Source: Gentiana macrophylla (lineage: Eukaryota; Streptophyta; Magnoliopsida; Gentianales; Gentianaceae). From it: a DNA stretch of 64,000 nucleotides. The notes below the pieces were generated by a model that saw only the letters and a program-made list of their open reading frames with translations, did not search any database and was not told where the DNA came from. Position 1 is the first letter of the stretch. Each line of letters opens with the position of its first letter. Positions 11,064 through 24,600 of the stretch are shown piece after piece. Both the position numbers and the translations under genes were made by a program. Location of the stretch: contig CM047805.1 in assembly GCA_026214975.1 (NCBI GenBank), positions 190,349,620 through 190,413,619 of the forward strand, read 5' to 3'.

Positions 11064-11676
11064 GATATATATATATATATCCATCCCCCCCACTGCACCC
11101 TACCCTACCCTACCCACCTCAGCACGGCTCATCCTATGACACAGGATATCTTGATGAGTTTCAGCCAAAAGGGAAAGCAAGAAGAAGAAGAAGAAGAAGC
11201 ACAACAGCTATGTTATGCATCTACCCATCGATTATAATGTATACAAAACAAAAGAAGCTAAACTGAAGAAGAAAAAGAAAAAGAAAACAGGAAAAGAGCA
11301 ACATCAGAGACCAATGTATGACCCCTAAATAAATATAATTAATCAACATTTAGAGTAGTACCCAAAAAACACACTGAAATGCGTCAACCAATTCAAAGTC
11401 TAAAATTTACCCAAAAAAAAACCCATAGAAGTAAACACTAATTACATTTATTTAATGAAGGAAAAAGACTAACCAAAAGGAACCTGAGAACTAGTTGCAA
11501 CCCATAATTACCCCCCCTGCTGCTGTACAACTTGCATCTGAAACCAACGACTACCTACCCGGTACCCACCGCCACAGCCGCTTTCACCGATTACCCCCTT
11601 CTTCTTTATGTACACGGTAGGCGGCACCACCACCTAATTATAAGATATTATTTACATGCTAATTTTGCTGTAAACA
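10862..11676. other. UPL4 downstream region with a long TC microsatellite
   Basis: A pure (TC)n run covers 10993-11061 and is followed by (TA)n to about 11080. A GAA run lies near 11181-11199. The rest probably holds the 3' UTR of the minus-strand UPL4 gene. No other gene is seen. Confidence 0.6.
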
Positions 11677-14600
11677 CTATGAGAGGTGGAAAGATCCTTG
11701 TCCTTCTGTTATGGCGTACAGCAGCTTCTCTTTCATTATTTCCTGTCAATCAATATTTATTTATATCAACACTCAAAGTCACTATATTTCCTCAAAGTTA
11801 AATTTTTTTTATTTTTTTTATTTTTATATTAAGAGAGTATCCAGGACAGGGCAAAAAAGCATGACATACTTTTGTGGGGTAAGCAGGCAGCTTCAAATAA
11901 TTTGCACAGGTCATCACGCTGGGCAGGTCGGCATCAACCCCGTCGCTGCAAAGCTGTGCGAGGACAGCCACCAAACTCAACTTACAATTATTTTAAATAT
12001 ATATATATATATATTATATCAACAAGTATCTATAATACAAACCTTACGGACAATCGTCAATTTTGGGTTAAGCGCTGCAAGTCCTCCAGATGGGAGGCTT
12101 GGGGCCCCTGTCACAAACCTCAAGAATAATTTTTGCTGTTCACGATTGAACTCTCGAATGATTTCCAGCAACTGTGAAATAGAGTAGAGTACCCCATATA
12201 TATATATATATATGTTATCTAAGCAAAAAGAACCAATATTTCCAAGTAAAGCATAATGACTTCAAAGGAAAGGGAAAAAGGGGGAGGGAGCTACTGACAT
12301 GCAAGGCAGAAAGACTGCTAGCTGTGTATCCATGATCAAATTTGATGTGATTCAAAAGATCGTCGGTCTGTATTTCCGCCAGCAACGAATAAGTACAAAG
12401 AGAAAAAGGGAAATCGGTTAAGCATATCCAAAATCTTCAAGCATTTCAAAATATAAGTAGAAGAAATGGCAATGAAAACTATACTGCCTGAAACAACTCA
12501 TCAACATACATTCCAAATATCATGCTCTCCACACAATAAATGCTCCAATTCATCTTCAGTAAAAACCTGAAGATGACTGATGGGGAAAACCTGAAACAAA
12601 ATTGAGGGCAGAGGGGTAAGAGAACATTCCTTTGCCAGGGAACCATTTAAGTTGAAAGGCACATTAACCAAAAAACAAAACAAAAAAAAAAAAAACTTTT
12701 CAAACCAAGAAAGTGCTTAAATTAAGGTCCATATTTCAATGCAAACACTAGGATTCAAGCGACCATCTAAGTCACATGAACTTAAGAAAAAGAAGAATCA
12801 CACAGGTTTAGCATGAAATCAAATGTTAAGCGACAGTTCTATAAAAGAAATCATCTATTTTACTAATCAATAAAAAAATCTTCTACGGAGTCACAACATT
12901 AGAGCTTTGTGCATCAACTTAAACATGTGACAACCTCATCGAAACCCGACTTGAAAGCTTCAATTTGTCTGGAAATCCCAGTCTTTATGGTAGCATCAAT
13001 GACAAACAAGACATACTCCTCCAGATTTGAGGTATTCACCTGAGAAATTTACATAAATATATAAATAAACAAATAAATTGCATAAGAACCCATTAAGATC
13101 TCTTAACAAGAAAACATGAGAACGTTGATGATAGCTAACCGTCTTCGACTCGGATGATGAATCGACAATGTAATCTGGGTAACCTGGAAGAATATATTCA
13201 ACAAAAAGATCCTCGATTTTTGAACCTTGGAAGAAGAGATCATGTCCGTTCAAAGATTTCTCTCCAGCACCACCTTCTAAATATTTTTTCTTTTCGATTA
13301 GACAAATAAATTCCAGAAGAACTCTACCAAGTTCAAGGTCAAATGACTGGATATCAAACACCGAGAGTTCCTGTATTTTTTACAGTAGTTAGAAACGGAT
13401 GGAGGGATCAGCTCCTCATAACAAGTGAAAATGAAGTACACAGGGTTGACAAGACAATATAAGGGAGGAGTACCTTTCCAAGAATAATTTTATAAAAGGC
13501 TTTCGAGAAAGGAATGTCCAGAACTCTTCTGTCTAGAAGTGCCTTCGCAACAAACTGCCCAAGAAGACCAAACATTTTGGAGATTTCTAAGAACTCTGTG
13601 CCATTTGGTTTGCCTGTGGGTGACCATGGCCGAGGAAAAAGCCCCAAAGGAGCTTCCAATGTTCTATAGTCCTCAGTTTCCACACCCTTCATAGAACTAA
13701 CATCTGTATAATCTTCCCTCCATAAGCCCAGTCCACATTTCTGAAACTCATGGCTGACTAGAGTATAAAATTCCAAGGTCGGACCAAGACCGGTGCCTAC
13801 TTCTTCATTGTACTCCACCTCCAAGGTAGTAGCTCTTTGACTGGTATAAAGTCTCATCATTTCGGTGGCAGAGTCGAGTATTCTATTTCGATGAACCAAA
13901 AGCTTCATACGCGGGCTACTACCGTTCCGTCCATTTGTCGTCACTCCATCATTATGCAACCTATGAGGAGACTGAACATGCTGCATATCTAAAGCAGCCA
14001 GGCGAAAATACTTGCATCTTGCCTCAAAACCAAACAAAAACGGGCAAAAAGTCATTAATTGGGAACACCAATATGGAATGCCACCAACACTGACAGCTAA
14101 TGGATCCCGCAACTGTTGTTCAAGTTTTTCAGTAAGTTTGATGTTCACAAACTCATTTTGGGAAACACTAAAAGCAACCACATGCCAGCTATCCATCTTA
14201 TCACTCGTTCTCCCCTTTGCAAAAGCATGCATCTTTTCATGAGATATCATTTGAAACCCCAAGCGGTTCATGCATTCCAAACACTTGAGAAGAGATAATA
14301 TATCATGAGCTGGACTTGAACCAATAATGTCAACATCGCCAGAATAAAAAATGCCAGAGGAAAATGAAGGGAAATGCCAACATGATACTGCTCTGCCCAA
14401 GGACGGCAAATCTAAACCATGACAATGACATTGCACAGCATGTTGTGCAGGTCTAATAGCTCTTCTATAAGTTACTTTGTGCACTTGACTCCATATGATG
14501 GTGCTTGCATTATTATCAGTGGTTAACTTAAGTTGGAGCTGCATTATAGCTTGATACAATGTCAATTTTTGGTCCAATTGCTGTCCGTCTAGAGAAAAAA

Positions 14601-17600
14601 GTAGTTTTTGTGAAGAAGCTGCATTGCTTTGGCATACAGGACAGCCTACTATTATGCTGCTACGTTCTTCTCGCTCTTCCTCCTGGTCATAAACAATAAT
14701 ATAGGTGGAGAGAGAATGTTATTAATATCAATCAACCATCTGACATTCTATGCAGCAAAAAGCAACACTAACACTACAGACCCCTAGACATGACTCTTCC
14801 TTTCATTCATTTAACTAAGAAACCAGTACACTGGATAAACCTAAAAGAAAAATTTTTACTAAACACAAAACTCTTAAAGATAAACTATGTGCAGCAATCT
14901 AATAGTAATAAACTGATAATAAAAACTATTCCTTCTAACCTCCACGAATCAATTCATCAATTTTTAATCTAAATAAAACAACCCTTTTTCATCTGAATCA
15001 GGTAATTTTCTCTCTATTGCATTTTTCCTCACAGGACACTTTCTTTGACATGAAATCCAATGCAATCCAAACATCTCAAACAAACTTTCTCATCTAAATA
15101 CAAGTAAAGGCGAAATATCTCATGTCCAAACGAACACAAAATTTCTATGGAATAACCAGTCACAAATGAATCAACACAATCCTGCCAAGAGTGAACAGAC
15201 TAGATGTGCATACCTGCATTGGTTCATGTACATCAATGGACATGCTATCTGATTCATTACCATCTAAAGACTGATCTTGAGTAGGGCTTGAACATGCTTG
15301 CAGAGCAGAAGAGGAAATCCTTTCTCTTCCTGTGATGAATTGTGTGAATTTATGAGCTCGGTTTCATTTAGTCTCACTTTGGACCACACGTGAGCTTCAA
15401 TAGCCGACAAAGAGGAAAATGGGTCGACACTGACGGTATCTTTTGAATAGTCACAGAGGAACTCTTCACTCTCTTCCTTTGCAAACTTAACTTTTACACA
15501 AGGGTACAGAGTACCACGTCTATAAGGAACAGTAGCATAGGAGCTTCTTGGCTTGGTTGTATGATTCAACATGACAGGAAAAGTTTCCACAGAAGAGAGC
15601 GCACTTTGTAACATCTGAATCAAGACTAGAAGAGGAGAACCCTCCACTTGTGGATCAGAGCAAGACAGAAGTAACTTCCAAAGAACCACAAATCTTTTCT
15701 CCACAATACACAACTCATTATATTGATCAGTAGGACCCTTTCCATCTTTATATTGCCCATTCGATAGGTAATTCAGCAACGATTGCACAACTCCACTCTC
15801 AATAAACTCAAAAGTAGAAACGGGATCTTTTCCACCAAGAACGGAAATCAGCTGTTGCAATAAGTGGTGAAACATTTCTTCATGTTGAGAAGTAGCACCA
15901 TTTTTAGAAATCTTCACCAGATCCATTAATGATGCAGATAAAGTCCTAAGCTTCTGAAAAATATCAGACAATCCTTTCTCCGGACTTGACTCTATAGGAA
16001 AGTAAGAGCACTTTATATGCTCAGCAAGATTCTTAACCATGTCTTTTTCCAGCTTGCAAGTCGAGATTTTTGAAGCGGCTACTGACTGACTACTTCCAAA
16101 AGCAAAACAAAGACATCTCGCACCATCTTTTGCAGGATCGCTAATCGGCTTGTTACTTACTTCAGAGGACAAAAGTCCATTGACAGCAAAAAGGACACCT
16201 TCCTTGATAAAAGAATTCAAGAAACTATCAGAATGTTTTTGCAGGATTGAGTCAGCGATTTGAAGTGCTAATATCTGTACATGATGGTCATTCCGAGTAA
16301 AAACACCAGCTAGAAAACTGCAGCAATATCCCAGAACAAGTTCAATTTTTATCATAGAATCAAAAGGAAAATATGAAAATCCATGTAGAAGTAACTGGTA
16401 CCTAGAGATATTTGCACTTTTGAGTTCTATTAGTGTGTCCAACTTGCTGAAATAAATTAACTTGCTGATAACAGATAGACATCCATAACAAACATATAAA
16501 TTCACACCAGAATTAACCACCTGCTTCAAAATAAAGTGAACTGGTGAGGCATTTGCAGCAGAATTATTCCTTACAGTTTAAAGAAACTGGAGAAACAAAC
16601 CTGTATCAAAACAGGGAGTAAATCCAATCCAAAATTCTGAAGGATATCAGGATTGCTTGTCAAGAAGGCAGTCTTTTCCAAAGCTAACGGTCTATCCTGC
16701 TCTAGAACAGTATCAGGGAGAATCTCATTCAACAATTTCAGAACTTCATGTACCTGGGGAGTACACCATAAATGAAGACATTGGTATGTATATATATGGA
16801 ATGACAAAGATGTATATTATGATTATGTTATGCCGTAAACAAGAACAAAACAAAAAAAACAACTCTGACCTGATTAGATTCCCCGACAACCATTGAACTC
16901 AAAGGCAAACCATGGGAGATGTCATAGTTAGATAAAATATCTTTCAGTATGCTGCTGATGTTCATCTCCAAAAGTGTCCTGACAGCAAATATAGAACCAG
17001 AAGCCATTTTGACAAGTAAGGCTATCAAACCCTGCAAGCCACATAAAAAGTCAAATGCTAAGATAGTGGCAATGGCTAGGATAAAAGACGAAGGTAAATG
17101 TTTAGCTGCATTTACTAACAAGATAAACTGGTTGGCTCAATGAAGTTCGGCTATTCAAATTTATGAGTTGCGTAGCTTGCTGAACCAGCCCGTGATTACA
17201 TAGTTCATCCAACATTTTAGAATTGTTAAAAACGCGATCCGTAATTCTAATCAAGCAAGTAGCAACGCTCTCCACAAGCTGTAAAAATCAGAAAACCGAT
17301 CAAGTGTCTGAAAGAACCAAAAAAAAAAAAAAAAACATAGACCTCAATTATTAACCATAATACCTGTGGGTCCTCGTACTGAAGAAGATTACACAATATT
17401 GGAACTGCCTCCATAAAATGTGATTGACAATCAGAGGGAAGCTTCTTACAAACATTGACTACGGTGGACAGTGCAACCCTCTACAAAAAACATTAGGGAA
17501 ATGTTAAGAAAGAAAAAGTTAACATGACTGCTGGGTCCAAATTCTGAAGTGCTTGTACTGAACTATTCCTTGCACACATCACAGAACACAAAGTTACCTG

Positions 17601-18524
17601 TACAGTAGTTGAAAAGAAATCAATATAATTCAAAACGGCCATAATTGCACCAGATTGCAAGCAAGCAAGAGGCTGCTCACGAGAAATCTTCTCAAGGGCT
17701 TGAAAACACTACAATGCGGGGGAAAAAAAGGAAAAAAAACCACAAATCATACAGATAACAAAACAATGTAGACTGTTATATAAAAGTCGTATGATCATAA
17801 TCCATACAGAGAATAGCACAAAAACACAACAAAAATGCAAAGAGAAAATGCAAAGTGCATATGTCATTCCCATCTTGCTTAAATGGAAGAAATGTATTGT
17901 GCAAAATTTTCAACATACTTGTTCTGCAACATCCAAGTACTCAATGGCCATTAATCTCTGGCACAAGGCAGGAACTGCATCATGTCTAACAAGATAACTT
18001 GCAGATCGAGGATGAACATCACAAAAGTAAGTAATAGCCCTGATAGCCAAAAGCATTATATCGGGATTGCTCTCGTTCTTTGCCAACTTTACTAGAAGGG
18101 GAGAGAATGAGTCAGCCAGTAAACCTGATAACGAACTATCAGTAGTAAAAGATAACAATTCACATAGTTCATTAAGTGCAGCCAATTGGACTGATTCTTC
18201 AGGGTCCCCTGTCAAACTAGACAAAACATTGCTGAACTTGCTTTGATCACCAGATGATCGTCCCCTATAGGAAGCTTGGTAACTACTGTCTGAATCAAAT
18301 GAGCCAACTGTCTCCCCTTCAACCTCAGACCGATATGACCCTGAATTGGAGGATGAAGTCTCCAAGTCACTATCATGTGTTTCATGGGTTTCCTTGCTGG
18401 GACTATTAGGAGGTTGCATTTGGGACTGTGATGTGCTGGGTTGGGATTCTAATGAACTGCACGGCCGCTTCTCAATAGGTAATTCGTGGGCCGTTTCACT
18501 TCTTTTTTGACCACGGCTCTCCAT
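11677..18524 (-). CDS. UPL4: HECT E3 ubiquitin-protein ligase, UPL4-like, 16 exons
   Basis: A HECT ligase that takes ubiquitin from an E2 onto a catalytic Cys and passes it to substrate. Exons on the minus strand: 18524-17919, 17708-17598, 17480-17364, 17278-17120, 17031-16870, 16753-16601, 16520-16402, 16317-15214, 14682-13474, 13370-13140, 13039-12935, 12590-12510, 12367-12299, 12171-12043, 11953-11870, 11742-11677; all GT..AG. The N-terminus MESRGQKRSETAHELPIEKR and the armadillo-like region (LLAIRAITYFCDVHPRSASY, RLMAIEYLDVAEQ) match the UPL3/UPL4 group. The HECT domain holds EVEYNEEVGTGLGPTLEFYT, GLFPRPWSP and LPGYPDY. The catalytic Cys is in PSVMTCANYLKLP (codon 11906-11904), and the end is GQGSFHLS. 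The length, ~1,465-1,500 residues, fits UPL4 better than the longer UPL3. Oddity: exon 8 changes frame between about 15377 and 15270 (see findings), so the gene may be split by an extra intron, a 1-nt indel or an assembly error. Confidence 0.92.
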
Positions 18525-19648
18525 TTACATACATCAAATGATCAATCAAATATCCTGCAATACATATCCTCCCAATCAATAAAAGAAGAAAACTAACACA
18601 ACAATTAGCAATATCCAAACTTAAAAAGCAGTACTACAACTGCCTGGAGACATACACATAAAACCAATGTCTTCAATATCACTTTGTATTGAGATATCCT
18701 TAGTAGAGATGACCATTATGGCACAATATGACACTAAAGAGAGAAAATGTCTACCCTAGGATAAGAAATACGAAATATGTTGCAATCTGATGTGCGTATC
18801 ATTAGTGGGGACCGAAAAAGAAAAACGGAAGCAGAGAAGGGGGAAAAGAAGGAACTGTAATAAAAGTAAGAACATTCAAAGCAAACCATCAACCCTCTGA
18901 AGCATTGAAGCATAAAATAAAAATCCAAACACAAACACAAAGGAAAATCACCAGAAGCACAACTAAAAACACAATCATCATACTGTGGAAAAAGAAACCC
19001 AAAACCCAAAAAAAATCCAACAACTGCGAGTGAAAGGCTAGAATCAAGAGACTTCAAAACCATAAATTTCCACCCTCAAAAGCATCAAAATACGAAACAG
19101 GGAAAAAATTATCAGTTAAATCAAATACACCACTACAAACACAAGTATCATCATATTTTTTTTCCAGGGAAACAAAGCACATAACGAGTCCAATATGATA
19201 GTATTTTCCTTGTCAAAGTATACCTAATTCATCACGAATAAGGATAGGCGGTGGAATATTGGAAACCCGGTGTGGCTTCACTGCACGCACAGACGAAGAT
19301 TATTATTGTGATTATGATGATGGAGTGTAAACAGAGAGCATTTGAATGAATGAATGTATATATGAGAGAGAGATAATTTTGGTATGTAATTATGGTGAAA
19401 GAAAGAGAAGCAGCGAAAGTTACGTATACATAGCTGGAATTAAGGCTTTTATTTCTTTTTTACTCCCTTCACTTCTTACAATTCACAGTTCAGTATCCTA
19501 ATTGCATTAGACTCTCCCTACTATTTTCTTCTTTAATAAATAAAAAAATAAAATCATTGTTATCATATAACTACTGTATATAACTGATGTAATAATAAGT
19601 AATATGATTTGTGCATCCAAATGATTTGAATTTTTTATTGATAAATTT
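18525..19648 (-). promoter_or_regulatory. UPL4 5' UTR (probably with an intron) and upstream region
   Basis: On the minus strand an acceptor (TATTGCAG) ends near 18555, just before the leader that holds the UPL4 ATG, so a 5'-UTR intron is likely. First-exon candidates lie around 19200-19330. From 19440 the sequence is AT-rich and reaches the left border of the pararetrovirus insertion. No other gene is recognised. Confidence 0.45.
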
Positions 19649-19668
19649 TCTCATAGTTGATGATACAT
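19649..19668. repeat. Left 20-bp direct repeat flanking the pararetrovirus
   Basis: Identical to 27288-27307 (both TCTCATAGTT...GATACAT). The virus-like sequence begins at 19669 and ends at 27287, so this pair is best read as a target-site duplication. Confidence 0.75.
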
Positions 19669-20165
19669 CTTACAATTATCTCTATCGATATTAACATTCT
19701 TGACTTTCTTTGACAACGAATGTTAAAACGCATGGATATAACTATCTTTCCCGGATCGAAAATAATTTGTATATGTTATAGGATATATTATAAACCTTTA
19801 CACACATTAAATCACATGTGTAAAATCAAAGATAAATCTTTGAATGAGACTATTTTAATTGAAACAAATTTTAGTAAATCAAATATTACGACTCATGAGA
19901 TCAATTAAATGGGAAGAAATTCCTCTACACGATCATTGGCAAATTGCTAATCTTTGTACCAAAACACACTGTAATATGTCGTGATGTGACTAATATATTT
20001 CGAGTTCGGATGGAAATATTTCATCATAATGAATTCACATTGGAAAATATTCCAAGAGATTTATCAAGATCATCTTCTATGAGATCTTTTATATCTCCAT
20101 TTGAAAATATTCAAGTCTTTTATGAACCCACTCAGAACTTCTACTTACCAATTACGAGAAGTTGA
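19669..20165 (+). pseudogene. Movement-protein 3' half (pararetrovirus, broken)
   Basis: Open segments read CICYRIYYKPLHTLNHMCKI and IETNFSKSNITTHEI (within 19720-19908), then after a frame change NEFTLENIPRDLSRSSS (19944-20165). These resemble the C-terminal part of caulimovirid movement proteins, which move virus through plasmodesmata. The matching N-terminal half lies at 26883-27287, at the other end of the insertion. The copy is interrupted by frameshifts and stops. Confidence 0.6.
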
Positions 20166-22112
20166 TACTTATTCTCAAATAAGAGAAAATTATGTTAAAA
20201 ATCTCTTTTAGATAAAAATAATATAGTTAAAGGTGTAAATGATTCGGAGGATCCTCTTGAATCGAAATGGATCTTAATTTTTAAATGAATTTTACACCAA
20301 AAATAGATTTCATCCAGGTTCACTGGTAAGAAATAGAATTAAAAATGAATTTAAACTAGAAAGATGGAAACCTTTTCGAGATTGGTTTTTTGAAAATATT
20401 TCAGTGAAGATAGAAATTACTATCAAAATGAATTTTATAGTTTTCTTGAAAAGAAAATAAAATAATCACTTTTGTTCCTTGGTTTGTTTTTATATCGTTC
20501 AAGATTATTTATGTATAATTGAACGTGACTTTAAATTGAAGGAGGAAAATTTATGAAAGGTATATATCCTCCACAACAGAACTTTTTTCAATAGAGAAAA
20601 GTGGTAAAATACTTAATTTTAATGCTTTTTCTAAATTAATTGATAATGATTCATTAACTTTCACATTAAAAGAATTAAATCAATTATTAATGAATCAAAA
20701 TTATACTAATCTGTATCTTAATGTGTTAGGAGAACAGATTGTTGAAATTTCTGAAAGAACAGAACGAATTTACTCTGTTATTCAGAACTTATCAATAGAT
20801 AAAAATGTTAAAAATAAAAATGATGATATAGATAAAATTGTTATTCAATCTCATCTTCAACCTCCTCACGAAATTAAAGATTTTATTTTAAAACCTAAGA
20901 AAGATTTGGAGAAATTAATTGAAGAAAAATTTAAAGGTTTAAAGATAAATACATTAGAACATGATATATCCTAATACAATTGGGCTAGTAATCATAATGA
21001 TACGATTAAATTTGAAATAAATAGAATTAAAAAATATCTTGATCGTCCCTATTCAAAGAAAATTATTACTATAGAAGACCTTCTCCTATGGATACTCTTC
21101 ATGTGAAGAACAAGAATATGTTATTAATAATAATATTATCGAGTAAACATATTTATGAGTGGAATCTTGATGGTTCTTGATAAAAAAATTTTATAGTATG
21201 ATACATAGAATGCTTATGTATGGTACTATATGTAAATCTTCGTAATCTTGATAAAAATATTGCAAAAATGATAATTTCGTGATTTACTGGTCAACTTAAA
21301 GGTTGGTGGGATAATTATTTAAGTTTGGCTGATAAAGATCATATTATGAATATGGTTAAACAAGAAAATAATAATGTTGTAGAAAATGTGATATATACAT
21401 TGGTTACTACAATTTACGGACATTTTACGGGAAGAATTTTGATAATTGTGAAAATATTCGAACTCTTTTACAAAATCTTAGGTGTAAAACACTATGAGAT
21501 TTTAGTTGGTATAAAGATACTTTTCTTAATAGAGTTATGGAATTACCGGAAAGTAATAACTCTCATTGGAAATCCAAATTTATTGATGGATTACCTTATT
21601 TATTTGCAGAAAAGGTTAGGAAAAATTTAAGAAAGGATTTTCTTAATATTCCTTATGATAATTATACTTATGGGAAATTAATAGGTACAATTATTCAAGA
21701 GGGTTTAGCCCTTTGTAATGAAATAAAATTAAATCAACAAATTAAAAGACAAAATTTATCTGAGAAATCACAATTAGGTAGATTTTGTGATCAATTTGGT
21801 ATGGATATGCCATCTTCTTCTTCTAAAACATCTTCAAAAGATAGGAAGAAAGATAAAATAGAAAAATCTCATGATTCTTTCTATAAAAATAAAAAGAAGA
21901 AGAATTATTCTAAAAAGAAATTAGAAAAAAGAGAATTTAAGAAAAATAATAAAATAGATAAAACTTGTTTTAAATGTGGTAAGATTGGTCATTATGCTAA
22001 TCGTTGTAAATTAAAAAAGAAAATTGATAATTTACAAAATGAAGAATTAAAATTAAGTCTTTCAAAAATACTTCTTAATTCAGATAAAGAAAAATCTTCT
22101 TCTGAAAATTAG
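20166..22112 (+). pseudogene. Coat-protein (Gag-like) region with CCHC zinc knuckle, broken
   Basis: An upstream segment (20690-20974) has a charged, heptad-like stretch. Around 21250-21330 the phrases NLDKNIAKMIIS and FTGQLKGWWDNYL appear, typical of the caulimovirid capsid domain. The longest open piece, 21537-22112 (191 codons), begins inside this domain, continues with a Ser/Lys-rich linker and holds the knuckle CFKCGKIGHYANRC (C-x2-C-x4-H-x4-C). The knuckle binds viral RNA in relatives. Several stops and frame changes separate the pieces. Confidence 0.75.
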
Positions 22113-22627
22113 AAGATTCATCTGAAAATGATATGACAGAATTGAATAATGAATCTTTAATTTCTTCCGACACGTGATACGTGTTGTAAGTCATGTATTC
22201 GAATAATATTCAATGTGTAAAACATGATAAAGAAGAAGGAGAAGAATTTTATAAAATTCTATCACAATTTAAAGATTTAAATTAAATGTTTTAACTAATA
22301 ATAATATTTTTGAATTTCTTAAATTAATCAAAGACTCGAGCTTCGCTTCTAAGTTAATTGATAATATTCATCGATCCATCATCTTCAATTTTGATGAATC
22401 AAAAGAAATAAAATTCTCAAGAATCTTATTCTATGAGTAATGTTTTAAAAATGTTAAAGAAAAAACAATCAATTGGAGAAACCAACTACAATGATTGAAC
22501 TTTCAAAAAAATAATTTATTTAAAACAAGAGATAAATAAATTAAAAAATGCTAATAAAGATTTAGAAGAAAGAATCTTACTTCTTGAAAATCAGACAATA
22601 AATTCTAATGTTAAACCAAGTTCTAGC

Positions 22628-22981
22628 TTGCCAGATTTGTCATCTATATTAGAACAAGATAATTTCTTAAATAAACTGAGTATTATTTTTTCACAAAAAT
22701 GGTATGTAAAAATTAATTTACTAATCAATAATTCTTATAAACGAGAATTAATTGCATTAATAGATAGTGGTGCAGATATGAATGTTATACAAGAAGGATT
22801 GATTCCTACTAAATATTTTGAAAAAACTACAATGACACTTAGTCATGCTGGTGGTGAAAAACTTGATATAAAGTTTAAATTACCTAAAGCATATATTTGC
22901 AAAGATAATGTTTGCATTCTCTACAAGTTTTTACTTGTTAAAAATATGACTAGTCAAGTTATACTTAACACCTTTTATTGA
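22628..22981 (+). pseudogene. Viral aspartic protease fragment
   Basis: 117 codons with the catalytic signature LIDSGADMNVI (DSGA) and the downstream stretch HAGGEKLDIKFKLPKAYI. It belongs between the capsid and reverse transcriptase modules, as seen here. It is followed by a stop and a frame change before the polymerase. Upstream, 22113-22627 is interrupted and has no clear domain. Confidence 0.8.
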
Positions 22982-23052
22982 AAAAATTTATCCTTTAAGT
23001 AAAATTGATACTAAAGGAATAATAGGTCATTTTGAGGATAAAGAAATAAAAT

Positions 23053-24600
23053 TTGATTTTATTACTGCCTATACCAAATGTTCTTAATCAAATTAAAGAT
23101 TTAATAGATCAAAAGAATTTACAATTAAATTTCTTAAAACAAGAAATTAATATATCAACTATTGATGAAAAGCTTTTAAATTCAAAGCTTAAAGAAAAAA
23201 TTAATAATTTATTTCATAGATTTTCTATTGAAATATGTAATGATCATCCTAATGCTTTTTGGGATAGAAAAAGACATATTGTTGAACTTCCTTATGAGGA
23301 AGATTTTGATGAAAAAGAAAATTACGACAAAGGCTAGACTATTCAAATGAACTCAGAATATTTAGAATATTGTAAAAAAGAAATTGAGTCTCTTTTACAA
23401 AAAGTTTAATAAAACCATCTAAATCTTCACAATTACAGTATCGCTTTTATGTTAATAAACATAATAAAATTGAAAGAGGTGTACCTCGTATGGTTATAAA
23501 TTATAAACCATTAAATAAAATTTTAAAATGGATAAGATCACCTATTCCTAATAAAAAGGATTTATTAGATAGACTTTATGATTCTATCATATTTTCTAAA
23601 TTTGATTTAAAATCTGGATATTAAGAAATTCGGATATAAAAAAAGATCAATATAAGGCAAAATTTTAATGTTCCTTTTGGACATTACGAATGGAGAGTAA
23701 TGCCATTTGGATTAAAAAATGCTCCTTCTGAATTTCAGAAAATAATGAATGATATATTTATTCCTTATAGTGAATTTATCATTGTTTATATTGATGATAT
23801 TTTAGTATTTTCAAAAACAATTGAAAATCATTTTAAACACTTAGAGATTTTTAGAAAAATTGTAATACAAAATGGATTGGTTATATCTAAACCTAAGATG
23901 TCTTTATTTCAGACAAAAATTAGATTCTTAGGACATAATATTGAAAAGGGAAATATTATTCCAATTCAGCGAAGTATTGAGTTTGCTTCAAAATTTCCAG
24001 ATATAATTCTGGATAAAACTCAATTACAAAGATTTCTAGGTAGTCTTAATTATGTATCTGCTTATTATAAAGACTTAGCCAAAGATGCTGCTATCTTATA
24101 TGATAGATTAAAAAAGAACCAAAACCTTATCCGATCAAAGATCTTGATCTTTGTAAAAATAATTAAAACAAAAGTAGCTAATTTACCCTGTTTAATGTTA
24201 GCTAATCCTATATGGGATAAAATAATTGAAACAGATGCTTCAGACATAGGGTTTGGAGGTATTTTAAAACAGATTTGTCCAAATACAAAACAAATATATC
24301 TTGTTAGATTTTATTCTGGTAAATGGAATACCGGTCAGAAGAATTATTCTGCAGTAGCAAAAGAAATCTTAGCTATTGTTAAATGTGTTTTAAAATTTCA
24401 AGATGATTTATATAATAAGAAATTTCTTATTTATACAGATTGTAAATCAGCTAAATTTATGTTTAATAAAGATTTTAAACATGATGTTTCTAAACAAATG
24501 TTTGCTAGGTGGCAAGCTCATTTAAATTTCTTTTGATTTTGATATTATTCATATAAAAGGTGAAGATAATAGTCTTCCGATTTTTAACACGTGAATATTT
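23053..24600 (+). pseudogene. Viral reverse transcriptase-RNase H, broken
   Basis: Reverse-transcriptase blocks appear in order across three frames: RMVINYKPLN (~23490), FSKFDLKSGY then a stop (~23595), MPFGLKNAPSEFQ (23700), and the active site YIDDILVFS (~23790). The longest open piece, 23700-24536 (278 codons), runs on into RNase H with ETDASDIGFGGIL, KNYSAVAKEILAIV and LIYTDCKSAKFMF. A frame change follows, then DIIHIKGEDNSLP. Order and motifs match caulimovirid polymerases that copy pregenomic RNA to DNA. Frameshifts near 23337, 23405 and 24535 and the stop at ~23622 make it inactive. Confidence 0.9.

Noticed and set aside
10865..11237. Open frames of Ser-Leu or Arg-Glu repeats on both strands
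   Set aside because: They are translations of the (TC)n microsatellite at 10993-11061, not genes.
14012..14298. Plus-strand frames of 76 and 60 codons
   Set aside because: They are antisense to UPL4 exon 9.
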